A stretch of DNA of 64,000 nucleotides from Flavilitoribacter nigricans DSM 23189 = NBRC 102662 (GCF_002646595.1 NZ_PDUD01000028.1:124001-188000); one strand, 5' to 3'; positions 26,111 through 34,634 are shown, counted from the stretch's first letter. Made by a program: numbers and translations. Notes: generated from the letters alone by a model not told the origin.

Positions 26111-27885
26111 TCCGCCGCACTTTCGATATCATCGATTTCCAACTGGAGCGCCACCCGAACGACCGGGCATTGGTGAGTTATTCAAACGGGAAGTGGACTC
26201 CTTACAGTTCGACCGAAAGCCGGGACAGGATCTACCAGTACGGGACAATATTGTTGGAATTGGGTATCGAGAAAGGGGATCGGGTCGTGATCCTGCCCCA
26301 TCTGGCATCGGCCGACTGGATATTTCTCGATCTGGCCATACAACAGGTCGGAGCGGTGGTCGTACCGGTACACTTTACCAGCCAGCCCGATCAGTTGTAC
26401 CACATTCTGGACCATTCCGAAACGAAGCTGTGTATCGTGGCCGACCGCACGCTGGGAGAACGCTTTCTTCCGCCACCGGAAGGGCTGACGGAATTGCAGA
26501 TCTTCTTCCTGCACGATCCTTCGGAACGGGAAGACAGCTTCGGCTCCCTGTTGGATCGGTATCCGGCCCAACCGGACCGGGTCCGGGCCGCAGCCAAACA
26601 GGTAAGTCCGGAAGACCTGGCGGCCATTATTTACACTTCCGGTACTACCGGCATTCCGAAGGGGGTGATGCTCAGTCATCATAATCTGGTCTGCAACTTA
26701 CAGTCCGTACTGCCGCTGGTACCGCTGGACCGCCGCAAGACCAGTCTTAGTTTTTTGCCATTCAGTCACATCTTCGAACGGATGGCTATCTACGTGACCA
26801 TCGCTTCCGGGGCCAGTCTGCATCTGTTAGTGGAGCGGGAATACCTGGAAAAAGCCTTTCGCGAGGTACATCCCCATTTTTTCACCGCTGTACCCCGGAT
26901 CATTGAGAAGATGTACGAACGGCTGCTGGCGCTACGGGGCGAGAACGCCAGTTGGCGGCGGCAGCTCATCGACTGGGCCCTGCGGGTCGGCCAGCGCTAC
27001 CGCGACCGGCCGGGCACCAAATTTACCTACTGGATACAATTGCAACTGGCCCGTTTTCTGGTCTTTAACCAGTTGAAGCGAAACCTCGGCGGACGGGTGG
27101 AAGGGATCATCGTCGGCGCGGCCCACCTCCAGCCCCAACTCGGACGGCTGCTCGCGGCCATGAACATCCGTATCCGCGAAGGATACGGTATGACGGAGAC
27201 TTCGCCGGTGATCACCCTGAACCAGTTTCGCCCGGGCCTGTACAGTTTCGGTACGGTAGGCGTCCCCATTCCCGGGGTAGAGGTCCGCATCGATCAACCG
27301 GATGCTGCGGGAGAAGGAGAGATCCTGGTGCGGGGCCCTAACGTCACCCGGGGCTACTACAAACAGGATGCTGTTACCCGGGAGGTCTTCACAGAAGACG
27401 GGTGGTTTCGAACCGGAGATGTGGGCAAATTTGTAAAAAAGCGCTTCCTGCAGATCACCGATCGCAAAAAGGATATTTTCAAAACCTCGGCCGGAAAATA
27501 TATCGCGCCCCAGGTCCTGGAAAATCATTTCCGGCAGTCCGCATTTATCGAACAGATCATGGTTGTGGGTTTTCAACGTCCCTACCTGACCGCCATCATT
27601 AAGCCTAATTTTGAATTGCTGGAGCAATGGTGTAAGGTGCACGGTATTCACTGGACCAGCCCCCGCTACATGGTGCTCAATCTGAAGGTAAAAGAAAAGA
27701 TGCAGGAAGAAATTGACCTGCTCAACGCTCTGCTCCCCAACTTCCAGAATATTCGGGCGTTCCACCTGACCGATCGGGAATGGACCATTTCTTCCGGCCT
27801 GCTGACCTATACGCTTAAGCTGATCCGTCCGCAGATCCTCCAGGCTTACCAGAAAGACATTGATCTGTTGTACAAGATGAGTTAG
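26107..27885 (+). CDS. Long-chain fatty-acid-CoA ligase (AMP-forming)
   Basis: A 592-residue adenylate-forming enzyme of the FadD15/ACSL type. Motifs in order: IIYTSGTTGIPKGVMLSH (P-loop-like AMP motif, ~residue 177), LPFSHIFERM, EGYGMTETSPVI (adenine-binding), GWFRTGDVGKF (Asp-Gly ribose contact), and ITDRKKDIFKTSAGKYIAPQ near residue 455. It activates long-chain fatty acids with ATP and CoA. No transmembrane segment is evident. It overlaps the hydrolase stop by four bases, so all three genes are probably one transcript devoted to lipid hydrolysis and reuse. Confidence 0.93.
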   Translation: MIRRTFDIIDFQLERHPNDRALVSYSNGKWTPYSSTESRDRIYQYGTILLELGIEKGDRVVILPHLASADWIFLDLAIQQVGAVVVPVHFTSQPDQLYHILDHSETKLCIVADRTLGERFLPPPEGLTELQIFFLHDPSEREDSFGSLLDRYPAQPDRVRAAAKQVSPEDLAAIIYTSGTTGIPKGVMLSHHNLVCNLQSVLPLVPLDRRKTSLSFLPFSHIFERMAIYVTIASGASLHLLVEREYLEKAFREVHPHFFTAVPRIIEKMYERLLALRGENASWRRQLIDWALRVGQRYRDRPGTKFTYWIQLQLARFLVFNQLKRNLGGRVEGIIVGAAHLQPQLGRLLAAMNIRIREGYGMTETSPVITLNQFRPGLYSFGTVGVPIPGVEVRIDQPDAAGEGEILVRGPNVTRGYYKQDAVTREVFTEDGWFRTGDVGKFVKKRFLQITDRKKDIFKTSAGKYIAPQVLENHFRQSAFIEQIMVVGFQRPYLTAIIKPNFELLEQWCKVHGIHWTSPRYMVLNLKVKEKMQEEIDLLNALLPNFQNIRAFHLTDREWTISSGLLTYTLKLIRPQILQAYQKDIDLLYKMS

Positions 27886-28029
27886 CTTACAACCGCAGAA
27901 ATACAGCTCGTGCTAACCGAATTCTCCAGGTTCCGGATTTCACAATAAAGTTCGGTAATGTAATTGCGAACGATTGGAACGGTGCTCCTCAGCATCTTTG
28001 CAGAGCATTCACATTAACCGCTTTGCACC

Positions 28030-28203
28030 ATGAAGAACTTATTGATCTACTATATTTTGCTTTTTATCCTACACCTGGTATTCGGAGCCATCTTTGCGGC
28101 CGGCAACCTGATGGAAACCAGCACACTCGATATCACGGAACGATTGTTTCAAATGACCGAGTGGACCGCAGCCGGTTTCGAATATTATCGAAAGGCGTCC
28201 TGA
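28030..28203 (+). CDS. Small membrane protein, hypothetical
   Basis: A 57-residue frame opening with ATG and a strongly hydrophobic N terminus (MKNLLIYYILLFILHLVFGA), then a polar tail ending EYYRKAS. It resembles a one-helix membrane peptide or signal peptide. It lies 23 bases upstream of the next hydrolase start in the same direction, which suits a short upstream cistron. No homologue is recognised, so its reality rests on the hydrophobic pattern and spacing only. Confidence 0.45.
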   Translation: MKNLLIYYILLFILHLVFGAIFAAGNLMETSTLDITERLFQMTEWTAAGFEYYRKAS

Positions 28204-28226
28204 AACCAATCCTGTACTTTTACCAA

Positions 28227-29117
28227 ATGAACCAGCAAATGAACACATTATTCAGCAGTCCTGCCGCCAGAGAACGTATTCTGGAACTCTACTTTGACAA
28301 ACTGGAAGAACTGAACATCAGCTACGACACCTGCACCATTGAAACGAGCTTTGGGGATACGCACATTATCATGACCGGCGACAAAACCGCGCCGCCCCTG
28401 GTATTGCTGCACGGCGCTAACGGTTGTGCCCCGATCGCCATTGAAGCGCTTCCCGGTTTATTGAAGGATTTCCGGGTCTATGCGATCGACATTATCGGTC
28501 AGCCCAACCCCAGTGCAGAATTCCGGCCGGATATCCACACCCCGGCCTACGGGCAGTGGCTGCAGGAGATCCTTTCCCGAATGCACATCACCGGAGTTAC
28601 GCTGGTTGGCATTTCATTCGGCGGACTGGTTAGCTGGAAGACCCTCGCATTTGACGAGCGCCGCATCGCCCGGGCTTTCCTGATCGTGCCGGCCGGCATC
28701 GTGAACGGCAATCCGATCCAGGCGCTCTGGAAAGTCTTCTTACCCATGAAACGCTACATGGCTACCCGCAAGACCAAATACGTTCATCGGTTCCTGGGGG
28801 CGTTGTTTACCCGGGAAGACCCATTTGCCCTGCGTTTTCTGTCCGAGGTTTTTCTGCATTTTTCCATGGATTTCTCTCCCCTGCCTCTGATCAGTCGGAA
28901 AGAAGCAGCACAAATTAAAACGCCTGTATACATCGCGGCTGCAGAAAATGATCTGATGTTTCCGGGGAAAAAACTACTCCGGCGGGCACAAAAGATCTTT
29001 CCTTCCCTGCGGGATACGCTACTCTTACCCGACTCCAGGCACGTACCGGACGAAGCGGGCAATGAGGAAATCGTAAAATGGATCAGCAAAAATTACGGTC
29101 ACCCGCAGGAGGTGTAG
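28227..29117 (+). CDS. Alpha/beta hydrolase, cytoplasmic
   Basis: A 296-residue alpha/beta hydrolase. The oxyanion loop is LLHGANGCAP, the nucleophile elbow VGISFGGLVSW, the acid is probably in AENDLMFPG, and the His is in LPDSRHVPDEAGNEE. The N terminus (SSPAARERILELYFDKLEEL) is typical of the carboxylesterase YbfF/YtxM-like proteins found in Bacteroidota and Firmicutes. The frame runs further upstream to 28023, but that part overlaps the small membrane frame and does not look like hydrolase; ATG 28227 (or 28239) is the likely start. The last codons lie in one copy of a 12-bp direct repeat flanking an inserted palindromic element. Confidence 0.85.
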   Translation: MNQQMNTLFSSPAARERILELYFDKLEELNISYDTCTIETSFGDTHIIMTGDKTAPPLVLLHGANGCAPIAIEALPGLLKDFRVYAIDIIGQPNPSAEFRPDIHTPAYGQWLQEILSRMHITGVTLVGISFGGLVSWKTLAFDERRIARAFLIVPAGIVNGNPIQALWKVFLPMKRYMATRKTKYVHRFLGALFTREDPFALRFLSEVFLHFSMDFSPLPLISRKEAAQIKTPVYIAAAENDLMFPGKKLLRRAQKIFPSLRDTLLLPDSRHVPDEAGNEEIVKWISKNYGHPQEV

Positions 29118-29307
29118 GGCTGTTCAGTGCTATAAAAACGCAATGCGAATTTTTCAATTACAATGTCAAGCACCATAGCAATAGCTAGCAAAAGGCAGCT
29201 TTCTGCTCCGATTTTGACCTTTTCGCCTGATTTTGAGTTATTGAAATTGCTATTGCCATTGAAATTGCCATTTTTTATATTCAATAATTTGAGAACGGAA
29301 CAGCTCT
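29113..29307. mobile_element. Palindromic MITE-like element with flanking direct repeats
   Basis: The 195-bp segment is bounded by a perfect 12-bp direct repeat, ACCCGCAGGAGG at 29101-29112 and 29308-29319. Its ends carry inverted repeats AGGGCTGTTCAGTGCT (29116-29131) and AGAACGGAACAGCTCT (29292-29307), matching at 13 of 16 positions. It has no gene. The layout looks like a small non-autonomous element with a target-site duplication. It has shifted no reading frame: the stop of the upstream hydrolase falls just inside its left edge. Its right part is copy B of a dispersed repeat. Confidence 0.55.
29217..29300. repeat. Dispersed ~82-bp intergenic repeat, copy B
   Basis: Counterpart of 16841-16922, same orientation. 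Both run ACCTTTT, GATTT, TATTG, a T(G/T)(C/T)TATTG block, ATTGAAATTG, TTTTATA and CAATAATTTGAG. Here it makes up the right half of the palindromic element. Confidence 0.6.
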
Positions 29308-29324
29308 ACCCGCAGGAGGGGTGA

Positions 29325-30944
29325 TCATCGCATGAGGGTGAGTGCTCCCTGCCGCTGCCGCAGCACTCCGTCTTCCATCAACAGGCTCATGGAATAGAGG
29401 TAGACCCCATTGGGCGCGATCTTACCGTTGCGCAGGTGGCCGTCCCAGGATTCTGAAGTTTCGTTGGGTGTCAGGTCTTCCCTATCGTAGATCATCTGTC
29501 CCCAGCGGTTAAAGACCTGCAGGGATTTGATCATTATCAGATCCTGATCACCGAAGATGGTAAAAGTGTCGTTGATGCCGTCGTCATTGGGAGAAAAAGC
29601 ATTCGGAATGTAGACGTGATAATATTCCAGATCCACGTGGACTGTACTATCGCAGCCGATGGCCGTTTCCAGGTGCGCCAGATGCCGGCCGCGTTCACTG
29701 AAGTTGTACGCTCCTACCCGGTAGGCTTCACCGTCAAAGATCTTTACGGCAATACTGTCCACCTGGTCGGACGTTACCCGCAAATCAAGCTGGATGATAC
29801 TGTCGCAGTGATCGACGGACTTCAGGGTTTCCGTGTAGACCCCGCTCCGCGAAAGCGACTGGCTGTGAAACTGGTAAATATCTTCCTGGCAGATCACCAT
29901 TTCCTGCTCTTCGTAAAAGAACGGACGGTCGAATATAAAATCATTGGTCAGCTTGCATCCTTCCGATCCGGTGATCCGCACCTGGTAATTGCCGCTTTCG
30001 CCTACCGGTTGCAGCCGGGCGCTGGTTGCACCCTGGATCGCTACTCCGTCGCGGTACCACTGATACTGCAGCGTATCGTAGTCCGGCACGCTCAGCGAGA
30101 AGGTATCGACGCAGGGATTACCCCGCTCGGTCACCTGAAACTCAAAAGCCTTCTGATCCGCCAGGATCAGGTTGTCAAAAAAGTAATAGTAATCTTCGGT
30201 ACCGCTCAATTCCCGGCAGGAAGGACCGATGGCAATGGCATAAATATCTTCCTTGGGGCGAATATCGATCTCTTTCTGCACCCAATTAAAATTACCACTG
30301 GCCGATACCGACCCCAGTACTTTCCAGTTGGGATCATTAGACGGGCAACCAAAATCCCGCTGTCCCATTCCGAAAGGCAGATTGGCACAATCGGTTGTAC
30401 CGTAAAAGACCACTTCCGTGGCCGGCGAATTTTTCCCAAAGGTAAATCCCACATAAAACTGAAAGGTATAACTGTTGTCCGCTCTGAGCGGTGACAGCAG
30501 GCAGGCCCCGGCGTATTCTTTCCAGTTGGGTTCCGTGTCGTCGGTAAATTCGTTGGTCATGAAGCGGCCATTCCGGTATCCCACGCAGCCTTCACCATTC
30601 GGGATCGGCAGGGGTACGGGCAGGTAATCCCACCCCATCCAGCCGCAGGTATGAATGTAGTCGGTGGTGGCTTCGGAAGCCTGGATCCAGGTTTCGGCAC
30701 AATTGAGCTGACTGCGGTTCCGGGGACAACAGCTCCGGTCTTCAAAGGAAGGATTGGGGATCAGTGAAATGGGGTCTACGCTGGGACAGGTACAATCCGG
30801 ATCGTTCAGATCGATCAATCCGTCGGCATCATCGTCAATACCGTTGTCGCAGATCTCTCCCTTCACCGGTGTTGCCGGATACCAATCATAGTGATAACCG
30901 GCCAACAGGAGGATGACCAGAACGTTAATAATGCCCCATTTCAT
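29325..30944 (-). CDS. Secreted protein with type B (gliding-motility-associated) T9SS sorting domain
   Basis: A 539-residue extracellular protein. A signal peptide (ends near residue 22-28) is followed by EICDNGIDDDADGLIDLNDP, an Asp-rich calcium-binding-like motif common in Saprospiria secreted proteins. The middle (~60-260) has cysteines and aromatic strands of a lectin/jellyroll-like domain, followed by an Ig-like repeat (QYQWYRDGVAIQGATSARLQ). The C-terminal ~90 residues, VYIPNAFSPNDDGINDTFTI then LQVFNRWGQMIYDRE, are the CHU_C domain that directs type IX secretion and surface attachment. Adhesion or surface binding is likely. Confidence 0.9.
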   Translation of the reverse strand: MKWGIINVLVILLLAGYHYDWYPATPVKGEICDNGIDDDADGLIDLNDPDCTCPSVDPISLIPNPSFEDRSCCPRNRSQLNCAETWIQASEATTDYIHTCGWMGWDYLPVPLPIPNGEGCVGYRNGRFMTNEFTDDTEPNWKEYAGACLLSPLRADNSYTFQFYVGFTFGKNSPATEVVFYGTTDCANLPFGMGQRDFGCPSNDPNWKVLGSVSASGNFNWVQKEIDIRPKEDIYAIAIGPSCRELSGTEDYYYFFDNLILADQKAFEFQVTERGNPCVDTFSLSVPDYDTLQYQWYRDGVAIQGATSARLQPVGESGNYQVRITGSEGCKLTNDFIFDRPFFYEEQEMVICQEDIYQFHSQSLSRSGVYTETLKSVDHCDSIIQLDLRVTSDQVDSIAVKIFDGEAYRVGAYNFSERGRHLAHLETAIGCDSTVHVDLEYYHVYIPNAFSPNDDGINDTFTIFGDQDLIMIKSLQVFNRWGQMIYDREDLTPNETSESWDGHLRNGKIAPNGVYLYSMSLLMEDGVLRQRQGALTLMR

Positions 30945-31047
30945 GTTCGGTTAGTTTTTCCGCAAAACAAGATAACTTATTTTTCGGCTACTGGTTCACA
31001 ATCGAACGATCAATGGGAATTTTTGTCTCCAATCTGATAGTCGGGAA

Positions 31048-31091
31048 CCGGGATGCCCAAAGTCTTCAAATTCAGCACTCTGGCATCCCGG
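31048..31091 (-). terminator. Hairpin after the ExbD gene
   Basis: CCGGGATGCC (31048-31057) pairs perfectly with GGCATCCCGG (31082-31091), 24-base loop, 35 bases downstream of the ExbD stop. There is no T run on either side, so it may act as an RNA stabiliser rather than a terminator. Confidence 0.4.
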
Positions 31092-31125
31092 CATCCTCTC
31101 CTCTATGCTTAGGCTATCAAGCCGG

Positions 31126-31662
31126 TCAGTACTCCGTCGGCTCCGCTTCGGAGATCACCAGGGGTATTTCCGCCCGGATACTTTTCTGATGCGCGATCGG
31201 AAGTTCTACGTAGGTCCGGCCGTAGTTTTTTTGAGCGGCGGCTTCCCAGAGTTCGCTGTAGGCAGCCTTTATTTCATTGTAGACTGCCAGGTAGGTGGCG
31301 TAATTGGTGCCCCGGTCATTCATAATGGAGACAATGGCATTTTTGGGACTTTTGGGCTTGTTATCCTCTCCGTTCGGATTTGCGATAAAGACTTTGGCAA
31401 TATCTTTCAACCGATCAACGGTGGTGATCTCTCCCTCGACCAACAATTCGTTCTTTCCGTTGACATTTACGGAAAGTACATTATCCTGATTAAGGGTGAT
31501 GGGTACGGGATCCGGCTCCCAGGGGGGTAATTTCACAAAGATCCCCTGATCTTCGGCAATGGTGGCGGTCACCAGAAAGAAAATGAGTAAGAGGAAGGCA
31601 ATGTCTGCCATGGAGCCGGCATTGATGGGCTCACTCTGGCGCGGTGGTTTTTTGTTTAACAT
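31126..31662 (-). CDS. ExbD/TolR family biopolymer transport protein
   Basis: A 178-residue protein with the ExbD plan: short cytoplasmic basic N terminus, one transmembrane helix SMADIAFLLLIFFLVTAT with the proton-channel Asp (about residue 20), and a periplasmic domain. ExbD and ExbB convert proton-motive force into movement at the outer membrane for TonB-dependent uptake. The periplasmic part is longer than E. coli ExbD and contains the typical Bacteroidota insert (KAIYNEIKAAYSELWEAAAQ-like region). No ExbB or TonB gene is adjacent here, so the gene appears separated from its partners or its neighbours lie elsewhere. Confidence 0.85.
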   Translation of the reverse strand: MLNKKPPRQSEPINAGSMADIAFLLLIFFLVTATIAEDQGIFVKLPPWEPDPVPITLNQDNVLSVNVNGKNELLVEGEITTVDRLKDIAKVFIANPNGEDNKPKSPKNAIVSIMNDRGTNYATYLAVYNEIKAAYSELWEAAAQKNYGRTYVELPIAHQKSIRAEIPLVISEAEPTEY

Positions 31663-32096
31663 TCTACCGATTTTTAAAGTGTGATAATACCGGTAGCTGA
31701 TCGACGAGCGTTTCTCTATTGCGGTCTTCGGTTCCGGCCTAAAAAGTGGAATGAGGACCGTTTTGGAAAAACCATTATATTAGAGACTACATTAAGAGTA
31801 TGTTTGGGAATTTTTCTTTGAGGCGAAAACAGTCAATTTTTTGTTTAGACGAAGGTTATTTTGAAGTGCATACCTGCCCATACGGGCCCGTTCTGGGGAA
31901 GGTACGGACTGAAAAATAGCTGAAGTATAAACGAAAAAGTGGCGTTTGCAGCCCGATTAATAATTCCCAAACACACTCTAAGATATTTTTATCGCCTGGC
32001 AAAACCTAAAGTTTCCTGCGGCAGCAGCGATTTTAATACATTCTGTTAGATGCCGGGAACCGCAGCTTTGGCGGCCGGACAACACTCAAAATTACC
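31663..32096. other. 434-base spacer between divergent genes, holding a TIR element
   Basis: It separates the ExbD gene (-) from the double-PPC gene (+) and must hold both promoters. Its centre (31792-31982) is an inverted-repeat element described separately. I see no clear TAnnTTTG promoter outside it. Confidence 0.5.
31792..31982. mobile_element. Non-autonomous element with terminal inverted repeats (MITE-like)
   Basis: The left end TTAAGAGTATGTTTGGGAATT (31792-31812) matches the reverse complement of the right end (31962-31982) at 18 of 21 positions. The 191-bp unit has no transposase. One frame from an ATG in the left repeat (31800-31919, 39 codons, MFGNFSLRRK...) stays open across most of it, too short to judge. 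It looks like a miniature inverted-repeat element; no target duplication is obvious. Confidence 0.6.
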
Positions 32097-33116
32097 ATGA
32101 AAACCAAAATCTTTATTTTGTTCCTGCTGGTTGCCCTGACCGGCTTCAGCGCGCACAGCCAGCACATTGTCAGTACCTTCAGCGCCAAACCCAATGGCGT
32201 AGTCGAAGTAGCGGGTCGCCTCGAGGACGGCAGTAAAATGGAGGACCTCAGTTGGGCCTGGAGTAGCCAGAATGCCTGTTTCGTTTCTACTAAACAGCAC
32301 AAGTTCAGCGGCAACCACGTGCTGTATCAGACCGAGATCCCTCCGCGTTCCGAAATGACCATCCGGGTGATCCCCCGTGATAAAAATGCCGATTTCAGCC
32401 TGTACGCCTATTCCGGCGGCGGTGGGGCTGTCGTTCCCAATCTTCCCTATTGCACCAGTTGCGAGGCCGATTACAAATGGGATTTCAAACGTCGCGGCAA
32501 AACCCAGGACCACACCCGAAGTGTACAACTGCGGGCCATCAATAATCCCTTTCCGGTCACCATCGGCGTGGTGGGGGGACAGGGACTAAGCTCGGGCGAT
32601 TTTATACTCGAAGTATCACTGGAAGGGGGCGAAACGCCGGAAAACAAACCCCAGCCGGATATTCCCATCTTCCGGATCGACAGTGAAAAAGGGAAAAGTC
32701 TCACCTACGAAGGGAAACTCAAGGAGGGGGTCTTCGTATACAAACTCGACTGGGCCTGGGACGGCCAGAATGCCTGTTTCCCTTCTACCCAGAAAGACAA
32801 ATACGAAGGGCATCACCAACTCTACCTGACTGAGTTGCCGCGTCGTTCGGAATTAACCGTAACCCTGATCCCGGACAATCCGAAAGATCAGCTCAATCTA
32901 TATGCTTATTCCATAGGAAGTGAACTACAGGTGGTACCGGACTTGCATTCCTGCGTCAGTTGTGAGGCGAGTTACATGGCGCGCTCCGGTCGGGACCCAG
33001 GCATCCGGCAGGTAGAATTGCGGGCCATCAATAACCCCTACCAGGTAGTGATCGGCGTTGCCGGAGCGAAGGGCGTTACGAGCGGCAGCTACCGACTGGA
33101 ACTGAGCTTAAAATAA
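32097..33116 (+). CDS. Secreted protein with two tandem PPC-like repeats
   Basis: A 339-residue protein with a signal peptide (MKTKIFILFLLVALTG, cleavage near SAHSQ). Two ~145-residue repeats follow. Each has LxWAWxxQNACF(V/P)ST, a strand run with RSE(M/L)T(I/V), (S/N)LYAYS, a C-x-x/S-C pair (YCTSCEADY; SCVSCEASY) and VELRAINNP(F/Y)xVxIGV. The (L/A)YAY strand and terminal xGSYRLELS resemble the bacterial pre-peptidase C-terminal (PPC) beta-sandwich, although the conserved Cys and Trp-Ala-Trp are not typical of it. It is not a protease itself. It lies 25 bases before the caspase gene. Confidence 0.72.
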   Translation: MKTKIFILFLLVALTGFSAHSQHIVSTFSAKPNGVVEVAGRLEDGSKMEDLSWAWSSQNACFVSTKQHKFSGNHVLYQTEIPPRSEMTIRVIPRDKNADFSLYAYSGGGGAVVPNLPYCTSCEADYKWDFKRRGKTQDHTRSVQLRAINNPFPVTIGVVGGQGLSSGDFILEVSLEGGETPENKPQPDIPIFRIDSEKGKSLTYEGKLKEGVFVYKLDWAWDGQNACFPSTQKDKYEGHHQLYLTELPRRSELTVTLIPDNPKDQLNLYAYSIGSELQVVPDLHSCVSCEASYMARSGRDPGIRQVELRAINNPYQVVIGVAGAKGVTSGSYRLELSLK

Positions 33117-33141
33117 TTCTACTTTTCGATCTTCAAATAAT

Positions 33142-34617
33142 ATGAATACCAGAGGACAAGGTTTGGACGATAATGCCCCGCAATCTCCCCGCAGAAAGGG
33201 GAAAAACTACCTTTTCGCCATAGCGATCGATCGGTACCGCTACAGCCCACCGCTCTACAATTGTGTGCGGGATGCGGAGCAGATCATTGCCCTTTTGCAA
33301 AAGAAATACCAGTTTGAACCGGATCATACCATCACCCTCTACAATGAAACCGCCACCGAAAAGAACATTTTCGATACTTTCAAAAAGCTCGTCAAGACCC
33401 TTACGCCCGAAGACAATCTGCTGATCCTGTATTCGGGGCACGGTGAATTCGAGACCGACATCGAAGAGGGCTACTGGATCCCCGTAGATGCCCAACTGGG
33501 CGATTTCAGCGATTACGTCTCAAACAGCCGGATCGTAAAATACCTCCGGGCCATCGACGCCCACCACATATTGATGATCGTGGATTCCTGTTTTTCCGGT
33601 ACGCTTTTTGCACACCGCAACGCCGGAAGCGAACATTCATCCGCTTTCCGGCTCGATGAGATCCCTTCACGCTGGCTGCTGACTGCCGGACGCAGCGAAG
33701 TGGTTTCCGACGGAAAACCCGGAGATCACAGCCCGTTTGCGGACAACATCCTCTACTTTCTGGAAAATAATTCATACGATAGCCTGTCCATAGCGGACCT
33801 CAGTGATTCGGTGATCGATGCCGTGATCTACAATTCCCGGCAGACGCCTCGGGGAGAACCGCTTCAGGATGTCGGACACCGCGGCGGACAGTTCTATTTC
33901 CACCGCAAGGGGCACGTACCGGTCGCTCCGGTTGAGGACAATCCGGTGAAAACACATACCCATACCGAAACCCCGCCCACTACGACTACTACCGAAGAGC
34001 GCACCGGAAAAACTTCCTCCGGCGGTGGCGGTTTCTGGATACTGGCGGTTATTCTGGTAGCGGTGGTCGCAGCGATCATGGTAGCCGGTTCTCTCTTTAA
34101 ACCGGAAGCGGAAGCAGTGACCGAGTTGGAGTATGAACCGGAAGAACTCTCGTCGGAGGATTATACAGGAAGTACCGAGACCACCCCGGTAGAAGTGCCA
34201 CCAGTAACCGAGCCCAACCAAGAAACGAACAACCGGATGCAGCAGGCCTGGACCGCCGTTCGGAATATGGATACGGAAGAGGCTTACCGGCGTTTTATCG
34301 ATCGTTTTCCCAAAAGCCGCCTGGCAAACGAAGCGGAGAAAAGGATCGCCGCCATGTACCGATACGAGTTGATGTTCAGTCCCAGTATCAAAGGGGCGCA
34401 GGAGCTATCCGTTAATTTCAGTACCGGAAAGCCGCCTTTTCATATCCGGATGATCCCACCTAATGGCGAAGCACTGGAAAAAACCTGGAATTCAAGAGAT
34501 CAGTTTTTTATCGATCTGGGTAAGATGGAGGCCACCGGTGATGGTGTGAGTGTATTGAAGGTGATCGTGACGGATTATAACTTTAAAAAAGCGGGCCACG
34601 TTTTGCCGGTCTATTAG
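33142..34617 (+). CDS. Membrane-anchored caspase-family protease (peptidase C14)
   Basis: A 491-residue protein. Residues ~20-255 form a caspase p20-like domain: FAIAIDRYRYSPPLYNC, then the catalytic His100 in LYSGHGE and Cys150 in VDSCFSG. A proline/threonine linker leads to a single transmembrane helix (~298-319, FWILAVILVAVVAAIMVAG). There is no signal peptide, so the protease domain is probably cytoplasmic and the C-terminal ~170 residues periplasmic. That part has a TPR-like helix pair (EEAYRRFIDRFPKSRLANEA) and a final beta domain. The upstream secreted double-PPC gene lies 25 bases away, so they are probably cotranscribed. Bacterial caspase homologues often act in stress or cell death; a role here is inference. 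Confidence 0.85.
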   Translation: MNTRGQGLDDNAPQSPRRKGKNYLFAIAIDRYRYSPPLYNCVRDAEQIIALLQKKYQFEPDHTITLYNETATEKNIFDTFKKLVKTLTPEDNLLILYSGHGEFETDIEEGYWIPVDAQLGDFSDYVSNSRIVKYLRAIDAHHILMIVDSCFSGTLFAHRNAGSEHSSAFRLDEIPSRWLLTAGRSEVVSDGKPGDHSPFADNILYFLENNSYDSLSIADLSDSVIDAVIYNSRQTPRGEPLQDVGHRGGQFYFHRKGHVPVAPVEDNPVKTHTHTETPPTTTTTEERTGKTSSGGGGFWILAVILVAVVAAIMVAGSLFKPEAEAVTELEYEPEELSSEDYTGSTETTPVEVPPVTEPNQETNNRMQQAWTAVRNMDTEEAYRRFIDRFPKSRLANEAEKRIAAMYRYELMFSPSIKGAQELSVNFSTGKPPFHIRMIPPNGEALEKTWNSRDQFFIDLGKMEATGDGVSVLKVIVTDYNFKKAGHVLPVY

Positions 34618-34634
34618 CGCCGGGCAGTTTTGAA

